Part shown: piece by piece, positions 1-6,636 of the stretch
Numbering within the stretch: the first letter of the stretch is position 1
How the letters are laid out: each line of letters opens with the position of its first letter
Assembly: GCA_002315885.1 (NCBI GenBank)
Contig: DCIO01000094.1
Coordinates: 1 to 10,437 of the forward strand
Length of the DNA stretch: 10,437 nt
Origin: Lentisphaeria bacterium UBA1724
GTDB taxonomy: Bacteria; Verrucomicrobiota; Lentisphaeria; Oligosphaerales; Oligosphaeraceae
Direction of reading: 5' to 3'
Notes under the pieces: generated by a model
Told to the model about the DNA's origin: nothing
Databases searched by the model: none
Seen by the model: the letters and a program-made list of their open reading frames with translations, nothing else
Position numbers and translations under genes: made by a program

Positions 1-65
1 GTGCCCGAAGCGAGAGCTTCGGGAGGCGCGCCACGCGCTGGCGGGGGCTATTACGCCCCGGGCAC
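1..65. repeat. GC-rich multi-hairpin element with complementary ends
   Basis: The first six bases (GTGCCC, 1-6) are the exact reverse complement of 60-65 (GGGCAC). Between them lie a GAAGC/GCTTC stem with a GAGA tetraloop (7-20, extendable to an 8-bp stem at 4-23), a GCGCG/CGCGC stem (26-38, competing with CGCCA/TGGCG at 29-43) and a GGGGC/GCCCC stem with a TATTAC loop (44-59). The whole can fold as a cloverleaf-like three-armed structure. It lies 15 nt beyond the stop of the leftward prepilin gene, so it may act as its 3' end or terminator. No T-tract is visible, but on that strand it would fall outside the window. It could instead be a REP-like dispersed repeat. It is not a recognisable tRNA. 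The left boundary is cut by the window edge. Confidence 0.55.
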
Positions 66-80
66 ACGACAAGCCCTACC

Positions 81-932
81 CTAGCGATTCAGTTCACCAC
101 CAGGCATCTGCACGCCGGGATACCAGTAGTAGTCCACCAGGCAGTAGTACTGACCAGCGCTGTTCTGCTTCTTGCACTTGTCGTAGTTCATGGATTCCAC
201 GTGGCCATCGGTCATGGACAGGTTCATCTGCATGCCGTGACGATAGAAGGGCAGACCAATGGAGCTGATGTAGTTCACGGGAGTCGCAACGGCGGTGAGC
301 CAGTCGTCAGAATTGGTGATGACCGTCAAGCGGGTGCCATCCAGCAGATTGACATGGATGGAGGGATACTTGATGGAGCTGATGCGGTGCCAGTTGGATG
401 CCTGAGCTCCATAGATCGCTGCGCTGCCGTAACGATGCATCCAGTCGGTGGCAATCAGGCATTCGCTGAAGCCCAAACCCAGACTCGCCTGGTAGTTGAT
501 GTTGCCACCCAGACGGTCGCTGTAAGTCCCAGAGGGGCAGATCGTCACTTTGTGCCAACCGCTGTTGTCCGCGTCACTCCCCAATGGATCCGCCGCCTTG
601 TCCTTGTTGTACCAATCCTCACAACGCATGGGGGTGCCAGGGATCAACGGATTCACGGTATACCACGAAATGGTATACGGGGACTTGCAATTCTTGCCGC
701 CAGGGATCGTCTTGCTGGCACCAACCACGTTCATGAAAATCGGAGGAAGGTAGTCGTCACTGTCATTGCCATACAGGATATTCCCCAACTGCAACTGCTT
801 CAGGTTGTTCGTACAACTGATGGCACGGGCCTTCTCACGGGCCTTGGACAACGCAGGCAACAACATGGCGGCCAAAATCGCGATAATCGCAATCACAACC
901 AACAATTCAATCAAAGTGAAGGATTTCTTCAT
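81..932 (-). CDS. Type II-secretion/type IV-pilus-like prepilin with H-X9-DG C-terminal motif
   Basis: This 283-aa protein starts with a class III prepilin signal: a short basic leader MKKS, then FTLIE and a roughly 20-residue hydrophobic helix. A prepilin peptidase would cleave before Phe5, leaving Glu9 at mature position 5. Ser replaces the usual Gly at the -1 position. After the helix come LPALSKAREKA and a conserved-style C-T-N-N-L-K-Q segment. Near the C-terminus H232 is followed by nine residues and D242-G243, the H-X9-DG signature of the pseudopilin family expanded in Planctomycetota and Lentisphaerota. The globular part has several cysteines. The start is supported by AGGAG (941-945 on the complementary strand) 8 nt before the ATG. 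No pilus assembly or secretion ATPase genes are in the window, so this is an orphan pilin; what it assembles with or binds is unknown. The gene ends in TAG. Confidence 0.9.
   Translation of the reverse strand: MKKSFTLIELLVVIAIIAILAAMLLPALSKAREKARAISCTNNLKQLQLGNILYGNDSDDYLPPIFMNVVGASKTIPGGKNCKSPYTISWYTVNPLIPGTPMRCEDWYNKDKAADPLGSDADNSGWHKVTICPSGTYSDRLGGNINYQASLGLGFSECLIATDWMHRYGSAAIYGAQASNWHRISSIKYPSIHVNLLDGTRLTVITNSDDWLTAVATPVNYISSIGLPFYRHGMQMNLSMTDGHVESMNYDKCKKQNSAGQYYCLVDYYWYPGVQMPGGELNR
658..678. other. Perfect inverted repeat inside the prepilin gene
   Basis: GTATACCA (658-665), a 5-nt spacer and TGGTATAC (671-678) form a perfect 8-bp stem within the prepilin coding sequence. In the protein it falls in the Y-T-I-S-W-Y-T-V stretch. 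It may be a by-product of the codon pattern; no function is evident. Confidence 0.35.
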
Positions 933-1144
933 GGTTCACTCTCCTAATTTAGGTTGAAAAATACACAAAACAACAAAACAAAATCTGTAACTGCTCTAAT
1001 TCTCCGCATATTTTTTGTTTTACAAAAGGAAGATTCGTCCCATTCTAGACGCAATTTCATCCCACACCACAAAAAATTATTCTTGTCCCCCATCCAAAAT
1101 GCACGCACGCCAATCCGTCACGCGCTAGTAATATGCATTCCGCA
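933..1144 (-). promoter_or_regulatory. Intergenic region upstream of the prepilin gene; weak promoter candidate
   Basis: This AT-rich 212-nt gap separates the end of the AraC gene from the leftward prepilin start. On the minus strand a TAGAAT hexamer (complement of 1042-1047) is a 5/6 match to a -10 box. No convincing -35 box lies 16-18 nt upstream. The prepilin ribosome binding site is at 941-945. No clear hairpin plus T-tract marks the end of the AraC transcript, so readthrough from AraC into the prepilin gene cannot be excluded. Confidence 0.3.
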
Positions 1145-2014
1145 TTACGAATCAAATAATTGAGAATTGAGAATTGAGAATTGAGAATTGGAAATAGCCT
1201 CTCTGTATTGTTTGGGTGTCTCGCCGTATTTTTCAGCGAACTTGTTATGGAAAGCTGACGTGCAGGAGAAATTGACTGCCTGGCAGATTTCCGCGATGGT
1301 CATATCCGTGCTTTGGAGCAACCGTCTTGCATTTTCCAAGCGCAGTTCCAAGAGATATTGCAGTGGTGTGATTTGGAAATATTTCATCCATTCTCGATAG
1401 AAAGTGGATTTGGACAGGCTGTATTTTTCTGCCAGTTTAGGGAAATCGATATCAGAATCGTAGTGCATTTGGAGCCACACCGCCATATCTGCGATTTTCT
1501 CCTGGAGTTTTTGTGGGTGGATGTGAGTGAATTTGCTGTAATGGAGTTCGCGGACAATTTGGAAGCAAATCCAATCAATGCGGTCGGGGGTCCCTGGCAG
1601 ATAAAGCTGGAAAATCGCCTTTCGAAGTTCCTGAATCAACTTCTGGAGCACAGGAGAAACCGAAAGCGGAATACAATTGTCCTCCGGAACAAAACCCAAC
1701 TCACGAAAACGCTCCAGAGTCTCTGCATCGTATGCAAACGCAATGGTGTCACGCACGCCGTCCGTATTGCCCGCAACCCCCATTCCTGGGAACTTGTACG
1801 CTACATTCGGGAAGGGCACCGACACCTCCACGCCATCAAAACGGTCCCGGCATATCTTCACCGTGGAATTCAACCGCAGAGACACCTCGAAGAACTTGCC
1901 GTAAAAGGTCCGCCCGTTCATCTGGTCCCTGGTGCTGGTATACAACAGCCTCACAGGAAACGGGAAGGCACCCTCACGAGGCAAATGCGATATGTCACTG
2001 TTGAGCCAATACAT
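1145..2014 (-). CDS. AraC/XylS-family transcriptional regulator
   Basis: This 289-aa protein has an N-terminal sensing half I cannot assign to a named ligand family (about residues 1-165) and a C-terminal AraC DNA-binding domain (about 170-274). The two helix-turn-helix units are visible: FPKLAEKYSLSKSTFYREW (191-209) and MTIAEICQAVNFSCTSAFHN (238-257). The family signature end GETPKQYREA follows (264-273). It should be a cytoplasmic regulator of nearby or carbohydrate-related genes; the target is unknown. It follows the HlyD gene by 81 nt in the same direction, so it may be the last gene of the exporter operon. The ATG is preceded by GGAG about 9 nt upstream. No other standard start exists in frame, because the next upstream in-frame stop is the HlyD TAG itself. 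The last 15 or so residues are encoded mostly by a heptanucleotide tandem repeat and lie outside the family domain. Confidence 0.88.
   Translation of the reverse strand: MYWLNSDISHLPREGAFPFPVRLLYTSTRDQMNGRTFYGKFFEVSLRLNSTVKICRDRFDGVEVSVPFPNVAYKFPGMGVAGNTDGVRDTIAFAYDAETLERFRELGFVPEDNCIPLSVSPVLQKLIQELRKAIFQLYLPGTPDRIDWICFQIVRELHYSKFTHIHPQKLQEKIADMAVWLQMHYDSDIDFPKLAEKYSLSKSTFYREWMKYFQITPLQYLLELRLENARRLLQSTDMTIAEICQAVNFSCTSAFHNKFAEKYGETPKQYREAISNSQFSILNSQLFDS
1158..1190. repeat. Heptanucleotide tandem repeat (AATTGAG)n at the 3' end of the AraC gene
   Basis: Four exact copies of AATTGAG at 1158, 1165, 1172 and 1179 are followed by a partial copy AATTG (1186-1190). On the minus strand this encodes the S-Q-F-S-I-L-N-S-Q tail just after the AraC domain. 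Because 7 is not a multiple of 3, gain or loss of one unit changes the reading frame of the tail. One alternative frame stops almost at once (TGA); the other runs about 35 codons further into the intergenic region. Heptamer tandem repeats are known in several bacterial groups; copy-number variation here is inference. Confidence 0.85.
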
Positions 2015-2095
2015 AACAAACCACTCCCACTCACCCTCTGCGGGAACATAGCGTTTTGTGTTTTGTGGGCAGAAAAGGGAGTTTTCTTTCGCCCT

Positions 2096-3448
2096 CTACG
2101 GTTCACGCGCCGCCTCGTCCAGGGCCTTCGTCAAGGGATGGAGGATGTATTCCAAGACGCTCCGAGTGCCAGTCTTGATTTCCACCTGCGCCTCCATACC
2201 AGGAATCAGTCGGAAATTCTCAGGCACATTACGCAACTCGCCGCTGAGGGTAATGCGTGCGCGATAGAACGCACCAGCGGTTTCCTTCATTTCGCCGTTG
2301 TCGGGACGATTGTTGCGCTGGAAAGCGTCCTCGGAAATCACGCGCAACGCGCCATCCAGAGTCCCATGTCGCTGGAAGGGGAAGGCGTTCAGTTTCACCC
2401 GAACGGAATCCGTCTTCTCAATGCGACCGATGTCCTTCGCGGGAATCTCCGCCTCGATTTCCACATCGCAATTCACAGGCACCAGGGTAATCAACTCCTC
2501 GGCTTCACGCACCGCAGACCCCACAGGGAAACTGGCGATTTCATGGACGACCGCATCGCATGGCGCACGCAGGCAATCGTATTGAAGGATCCGCTTCGCC
2601 TTGTCCAATTGAGCCTGTGTGCTCAACAACTCACGACGGACCTTGACCATATTCTGGGAGATGTCCGTCTGCCATTCCATGATAAAAGACTGGCGATTGG
2701 CAACCATCGCCTCGTGCTCGGCCTCGGATTCCACAATGGAGTTCTCCAAGGAAGTGATATTGGATTCCTGCTCCAGGCTCTGCATCTGCACTTGCAGAAC
2801 CTCGTTGCTGGCAACCGCGTTCTTCTGCCCCAGAGTCTCGTAGTTGTCCACAATCTGCTTCTGCTTGGCATAAATCTCGCCTTGCTTCACCAGTGCATCG
2901 CGACGACTCTTCAAGGATGCCTCCAAACGACGCAAGGAACTGTCAAAGGTGTTGATCTTCTCCACATAATACGCACGGCGCTGGACATACAGCGCTTTCT
3001 GCCAAAGCTGGTCCGGGGTGGGATTCTCGTAGGACGGGAACTCCGCGCCCTTGAACTCCGCCTCCCAGCGCTCGTATTGCGCCTGCAAGGAGTTGAATTC
3101 GTTGGTCAGACGCTCCACTTCAGCCTGGTTGATCTCGGGATCGAAGAGAAATAACACTTCGTCCCTCTTCACGGTCTGCCCCACGCTGACACAAATTTTC
3201 TGGATCACCGAGCGCTCCAAGGGCTTCATGGCGATGTTCTGCTGGGAGGAAATCACCCTGCCCGTGCCCGTGACAATCACGTCCACTTGGCAGAAATGAG
3301 ACGCCACAATCGCCCCCACAAAGCAGATTAGCGCCACCAGGACACCACTGCGCGCCCACCAGGGCAAGGGCCGCATCGCCAACTCAACGGCATCAGGCTG
3401 ATACTCCAATGCGACGGGAGAAATCTTCTCTTGTTCAATCTTTGACAT
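2096..3448 (-). CDS. HlyD-family periplasmic adaptor subunit of a type I secretion system
   Basis: This 450-aa membrane fusion protein would link the inner-membrane ABC exporter to an outer-membrane TolC-type channel. It has a cytoplasmic N-terminus of about 33 residues and one membrane helix (about 34-53). The first biotinyl/lipoyl-like half follows (about 54-105, with G-T-G-R-V and V-G-Q-T-V-K). A long, Gln/Glu-rich alpha-helical hairpin comes next (about 105-310), then the second lipoyl half (R-A-P-C-D-A-V-V, with a V-G-S-A-V turn) and beta-barrel. The C-terminus GMEAQVEIKTGTRSVLEYIL closely matches the characteristic end of HlyD (GMxxxxEIKTGxRSVxxYxL). Length is normal for the family. A strong GGAGGAG site (3459-3465) lies 10 nt before the ATG. 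Only 22 nt separate it from the exporter gene upstream, so the two are co-transcribed. No TolC homologue is in the window. Confidence 0.93.
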   Translation of the reverse strand: MSKIEQEKISPVALEYQPDAVELAMRPLPWWARSGVLVALICFVGAIVASHFCQVDVIVTGTGRVISSQQNIAMKPLERSVIQKICVSVGQTVKRDEVLFLFDPEINQAEVERLTNEFNSLQAQYERWEAEFKGAEFPSYENPTPDQLWQKALYVQRRAYYVEKINTFDSSLRRLEASLKSRRDALVKQGEIYAKQKQIVDNYETLGQKNAVASNEVLQVQMQSLEQESNITSLENSIVESEAEHEAMVANRQSFIMEWQTDISQNMVKVRRELLSTQAQLDKAKRILQYDCLRAPCDAVVHEIASFPVGSAVREAEELITLVPVNCDVEIEAEIPAKDIGRIEKTDSVRVKLNAFPFQRHGTLDGALRVISEDAFQRNNRPDNGEMKETAGAFYRARITLSGELRNVPENFRLIPGMEAQVEIKTGTRSVLEYILHPLTKALDEAAREP

Positions 3449-3470
3449 AGTTCTTTCTCTCCTCCCTCCA

Positions 3471-6032
3471 CTATCGCATCATATTCCGTTCCATCTGCTG
3501 GTACCAGAAGTCCTTATAGATGCCAGGACGACTCAGCAATTCCCGGTGGGCACCGAAGTCCGTCAACTGCCCCTTGTCCAACACGATGGTTCGCGTCGCG
3601 CCGCTGATGATGGAGAGGCGGTGGGAAATCACCAACACCGTGCGTCCAGCCGCCAGTTTGGGCAGGTTCTCCTGAATGACATTCTCGCTCTCGGGGTCCA
3701 ACGCGCTGGTCGCTTCGTCAAAAATGAGGATACGCGGATTGGTGAGCAGCGCTCGTGCAATCGCCAGGCGCTGCTTCTGTCCGCCAGACAAATTGGAGGC
3801 ATTCTCTTCCAGCATGGTGTCATAGCCCTTGGGGAGATTCTGCACAAATTCGTCCGCCCCTGCCAAACGAGATGCGGCGATGATTTCGTCGTCAGTGGCA
3901 TTCCGCCGTGTCAAACGGAGATTCTCCTTAACGGTCCCCGAGAAGAAGAAATTCTCCTGCAGGACGACGCCGATGCTGTTTCGCAGGAAGACCTTGTCGA
4001 ATTCCCGGATGTCAATGCCATCCACTTTCACCAGACCCGAGTTGGTGGGATAGAGCCCCTGAAGCAACTTGGTCAGGGTGGTCTTGCCTGAACCCGAACG
4101 CCCCACAATGCCGTAGATGCCACCGGGTTCCAGGGTGAAACTCAAGTCCCGCAACACCATGGGACCATTGGGGGTGTATTGGAAATTGACGTGTTCGAAG
4201 GTGATATTTCCCTTGACAGGATTCCGGACACCACCACCCGCAGGCTCGGAGGAGGCGTTCATGACCACGCCCAGCATCTTCACGGAAATCGCCACCTGCT
4301 GGTATTCGTGGATGAGTCCAACCAGACGAACCAGCGGCCCCGTGACACGTCCGGAAATCATCTGGAACGCAATCAACGCACCCACTGACAGCGTGCCGTC
4401 AAAGACCGACACCGCACCCAGCCAAATCACACAGACGCCCATCATCATCTCGAAGAACTGACTCAGGGATTTGGCGGTGACCGAGATCTTCCCCACACGG
4501 AAATAGGCGTTCACCGCGTAGGCGGTGCTGTCTTCCCAGGCTTCCTTCTCCACGGGCTCCAAGGAGAGCGATTTCACCGTGCGCATGCCGTGGATGGACT
4601 CCACCAGCATGGCCTGACGCTTGCCTTCCGCCTCGTAAAGCTGATTCAGGCGCCTCTGGAATGGCTTGATCAGCACCGCAATCACGGCGGCAATCGCCAG
4701 GGAGAAGCCCAGGACCACCATGGTCAGGGACACGCTGTAAAGCAACAGGAAGGGCACGAAGATAAAGAGCGAAGTCAATTCCAAAAGCGTGAAGAACAGA
4801 CTCCCCGACAGGAAACCACGGATTTTCTCCGTCTGCTGGACATGCTTCAGCAAAACGCCGGAAGGCACCCGCTCGAAGAAGTCAATGGGCAGATGCATCA
4901 GTTTGTCAAATACCGCCGTCGCCGTGGAGATGTCGATCTTGTTGGTGGCAAAGAGCAGCAGGTATCCCCGCAGGAACTCAATGCATGCATTGAAGGCGAT
5001 GATTGCACAAATCGCGCACACCAGCACATGCAGGGTGCTGTAGCTCTGGTTCACCAGCACTTTGTCCACGATAATCTGGAAAAAGAGCGGCGTTGCCAAT
5101 GCGATTGCGTTGATCATCAGGACCGCAAATGCGATATGCCCGAAGACGCCCTTCTGTTTCAGGAATTCCGGAATGAACCACCCCAGACCGAATGGCCGGT
5201 CCGCGTCCTTCCAATGCCATTTGCGCTTCAACAAATACCCCCGCCCAGAAGACTTGGATGCGTAGTCCTCCTCCTTCCAGAAGACGAAGCGCTGCCCCTC
5301 GGCGGGCTTCTCCGCGGGATCCAAAATCGCCAGCGTGCCATCCGCGGCATTCCAGCCACAGGCAACTACGAACTTGCCATCCGCCTTCTCCAGCATCGCA
5401 GGGAAGGCACGACCGAAGGACGCAAATGCCTTCCAGGGTATGGACTTCTCACCAATCTTCAGGTTGTTGTCATGACCTACCCGCAGAATCTGCCGTTTGG
5501 TCAATTCGTCCGTCTTGATGGCGTAATCGTGGATAATCCGCTGGGGCTCCAGCTGGATGCGATGATGACGTGCGATGGCGGACAACGCCCACACCGAAGA
5601 GTGGCGGACATTGTCAAATTCTCTCAAATTCGTCAGCAGGATGCCCTTGCCGGTCAAATGGGATTTCAGTTCCTCGGCGGGAAAACGCTTTACGCCCCAC
5701 TGCCCAGAGCCACTCACGCCACCCGCGACGATCTGTTCCTCCGATAACTGCGCCACATTCGCCAGCACGCAGTAGCCGCCATCCGACAACTGCATCACCG
5801 CGGCACCGCCCTTCCCCGACAACGACTCCAGGCTCTCCACCGACTCCGGTGACAACTCCATCCGGCGAGCCAACTCCGTTACCGCCAGCAGGCTGTCCTG
5901 GGCGTAGGCATCCTTCAATTCAGAGGAAAGCACCCCCGACCAGCGGGTATCCAGGTGGTATTCCTTGAGCAACTGCAACAGGCAAATAAAACCACTGGGG
6001 AGGGTTTGTTCTGTGGCGGGACCTTGTATCAT
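3471..6032 (-). CDS. HlyB-type ABC exporter with two degenerate C39-like N-terminal domains
   Basis: This 853-aa inner-membrane exporter is fused to an ATPase and should drive type I secretion of a protein cargo with the HlyD partner. The membrane domain spans about 284-585 and includes the HlyB-like segment TPLFFQIIVDKVLVNQ. The nucleotide-binding domain has Walker A GRSGSGKT (644-651, K650), Q-loop V-L-Q-E-N, signature LSGGQ (748-752), Walker B ILIFDE (D772, E773), D-loop SALD and H-loop H804. HlyB has about 707 residues; the extra 150 or so are N-terminal. Two C39-peptidase-like segments are seen, about 11-133 and 142-270. Aligned by eye with HlyB, the catalytic Cys positions hold G14 and S145, and the His positions hold G86 and K220, so neither should cleave. 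The second retains D-P-A (238-240). There is no clear Shine-Dalgarno site before the ATG, unlike its neighbours. The cargo is unknown. Confidence 0.93.
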   Translation of the reverse strand: MIQGPATEQTLPSGFICLLQLLKEYHLDTRWSGVLSSELKDAYAQDSLLAVTELARRMELSPESVESLESLSGKGGAAVMQLSDGGYCVLANVAQLSEEQIVAGGVSGSGQWGVKRFPAEELKSHLTGKGILLTNLREFDNVRHSSVWALSAIARHHRIQLEPQRIIHDYAIKTDELTKRQILRVGHDNNLKIGEKSIPWKAFASFGRAFPAMLEKADGKFVVACGWNAADGTLAILDPAEKPAEGQRFVFWKEEDYASKSSGRGYLLKRKWHWKDADRPFGLGWFIPEFLKQKGVFGHIAFAVLMINAIALATPLFFQIIVDKVLVNQSYSTLHVLVCAICAIIAFNACIEFLRGYLLLFATNKIDISTATAVFDKLMHLPIDFFERVPSGVLLKHVQQTEKIRGFLSGSLFFTLLELTSLFIFVPFLLLYSVSLTMVVLGFSLAIAAVIAVLIKPFQRRLNQLYEAEGKRQAMLVESIHGMRTVKSLSLEPVEKEAWEDSTAYAVNAYFRVGKISVTAKSLSQFFEMMMGVCVIWLGAVSVFDGTLSVGALIAFQMISGRVTGPLVRLVGLIHEYQQVAISVKMLGVVMNASSEPAGGGVRNPVKGNITFEHVNFQYTPNGPMVLRDLSFTLEPGGIYGIVGRSGSGKTTLTKLLQGLYPTNSGLVKVDGIDIREFDKVFLRNSIGVVLQENFFFSGTVKENLRLTRRNATDDEIIAASRLAGADEFVQNLPKGYDTMLEENASNLSGGQKQRLAIARALLTNPRILIFDEATSALDPESENVIQENLPKLAAGRTVLVISHRLSIISGATRTIVLDKGQLTDFGAHRELLSRPGIYKDFWYQQMERNMMR
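4978..4993. other. 16-bp perfect palindrome within the exporter gene
   Basis: TCAATGCATGCATTGA reads the same on both strands and lies in the codons for F-N-A-C-I in the membrane domain. It could be a DNA-binding or restriction-type site, or chance. No matching copy was noticed elsewhere in the window. Confidence 0.3.
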
Positions 6033-6049
6033 AAGGCAAATTCAGAATA

Positions 6050-6072
6050 ACGGAGATTCAAGAAATATCCGT
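6050..6072 (-). promoter_or_regulatory. Short stem-loop in the exporter leader
   Basis: ACGGA (6050-6054) and TCCGT (6068-6072) can pair across a 13-nt loop, in the 51-nt leader between the terminator and the exporter start. The exporter ATG lies 17 nt downstream and lacks a recognisable ribosome binding site. A regulatory role is speculative; the stem is only 5 bp. Confidence 0.25.
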
Positions 6073-6083
6073 GTGAATAAGAT

Positions 6084-6115
6084 AAAAAAGCCCCTCCCGA
6101 CCATAGGAGAGGCTT
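6084..6115 (-). terminator. Intrinsic terminator after the small gene
   Basis: On the minus strand AGCCTCTCC pairs with GGAGGGGCT, with one A-to-G change giving a G-U wobble, around a short loop, and is followed directly by six T. It starts about 20 nt after the stop of the 79-aa gene and before the exporter. It should end most small-gene transcripts; the exporter then relies on readthrough or on a promoter of its own in the short leader. Confidence 0.85.
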
Positions 6116-6135
6116 GATTCCGATAAGCTCAGGAA

Positions 6136-6375
6136 TTACTTCTGGGGCTCATTCTTCTTGAGAACGCCTGCCTCGACCAGCTTGTCAATCAGCTGCTGCA
6201 TGGACTGGAAGGCCGCCAGGAACCCCTGGGGAGGCATGATCAGACGAACCGTGCTCTGGGCGGTGGTCTTGCCATCCGCCTCGGGTTGCAGGGAAACCAG
6301 GTCAAAACGGACCATGTTGCCCGCAAAGTGAATCTGACCAATGCCATCGGCAAAAATCTCTTTCTTGTCAGCCAT
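6136..6375 (-). CDS. Small protein of unknown function, possibly DUF3467-like
   Basis: This 79-aa protein has no Cys, no signal peptide and no membrane segment. The N-terminal half looks beta-rich (G-Q-I-H-F-A-G-N-M-V-R-F-D-L-V-S-L). After an acidic, polar loop come STVRLIMPPQGF and a C-terminal amphipathic helix (about 50-70), ending in the charged tail KKNEPQK. The order beta strands, R-L-I-M-P-P-Q, helix resembles DUF3467 proteins (R-I-I-L-T-P-Q-H, then helix) by eye; this is tentative. The start at MADKK is chosen because AAGGA (complement of 6385-6389) lies 9 nt upstream. An in-frame ATG 20 codons earlier (6435) lacks support and adds a tail unlike the rest. The gene is the first of the leftward block and has its own terminator, which suggests expression above that of the exporter. 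It could be a cargo, a secretion chaperone or an unrelated neighbour. There is no double-glycine leader. Confidence 0.75.
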   Translation of the reverse strand: MADKKEIFADGIGQIHFAGNMVRFDLVSLQPEADGKTTAQSTVRLIMPPQGFLAAFQSMQQLIDKLVEAGVLKKNEPQK

Positions 6376-6557
6376 CGTTTTCTTTCCTTTCTTGTTCTGT
6401 TTTACTAGGGCAATGCCAAATCGACACCACCACACGAATCAAAATCGCCCCGGATTATTCCCGAAGCAAACAGCAAAGACGTAATATATACATTGAAAAA
6501 TTATTCTTACAAGTTTATCCCCTCTTTCGAGAGATTTTCTCTGGGGGGACATTGCTA

Positions 6558-6587
6558 TTGCAATCTCCACAGCAGGAATTTTATTAT
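6558..6587 (+). promoter_or_regulatory. Candidate sigma-70-type promoter for the GH20 gene
   Basis: TTGCAA (6558-6563) and TATTAT (6582-6587) are spaced 18 nt, matching TTGACA at 4/6 and TATAAT at 5/6. Transcription would begin near 6594, giving a leader of about 43 nt before the ATG. The promoter of the divergent small gene should also lie in 6376-6600, but no convincing pair was found on that strand. A GC-clamped inverted arrangement (CCCC about 6520, GGGG about 6543, with AGAGA-TTT-TCTCT inside) lies upstream and could be an operator. Confidence 0.3.
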
Positions 6588-6622
6588 TGGGAATTCCGAG
6601 TCATTCGTGTATTTCAGAAATC

Positions 6623-6628
6623 AGGAGG
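6623..6628 (+). promoter_or_regulatory. Shine-Dalgarno site that fixes the GH20 start
   Basis: A perfect AGGAGG lies 8 nt before the ATG at 6637. It rules out the more distant in-frame ATG at 6493, which has no such site and would add 48 residues of non-family sequence. Confidence 0.85.
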
Positions 6629-6636
6629 TTTTTCGT

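Noticed and set aside
1..65. The element as a tRNA or an integron attC site
   Set aside because: The arms do not have tRNA dimensions, anticodon or T-loop sequence, and no integrase or attC core motifs are present.
201..947. A 248-codon open frame on the + strand opposite the prepilin gene
   Set aside because: The prepilin on the other strand has an unambiguous signal, a ribosome binding site and the H-X9-DG motif; the antisense translation resembles no protein family.
1158..1190. The heptamer array as a CRISPR remnant
   Set aside because: The units are 7 nt, directly adjacent and without spacers; no cas genes are present.
1313..3154. A 613-codon open frame on the + strand opposite the AraC and HlyD genes
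   Set aside because: It runs antisense to two clearly recognisable proteins and has no family-like motifs, signal or plausible ribosome binding site; it reflects codon bias of the real genes.
4590..5747. A 385-codon open frame on the + strand opposite the exporter gene
   Set aside because: It is antisense to the well-supported exporter membrane and N-terminal domains, and its translation is His/Arg/Gln-rich without recognisable motifs.
3471..6032. Exporter as a peptidase-containing bacteriocin transporter that cleaves double-glycine leaders
   Set aside because: Both C39-like segments lack the Cys and His needed for cleavage, and no double-glycine leader peptide was found nearby.
6376..6435. 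An upstream in-frame start giving a 99-aa version of the small protein
   Set aside because: The extra 20 residues (M-W-W-C-R-F-G...) lie over the ribosome binding site of the inner start, and there is no Shine-Dalgarno site before the outer ATG.
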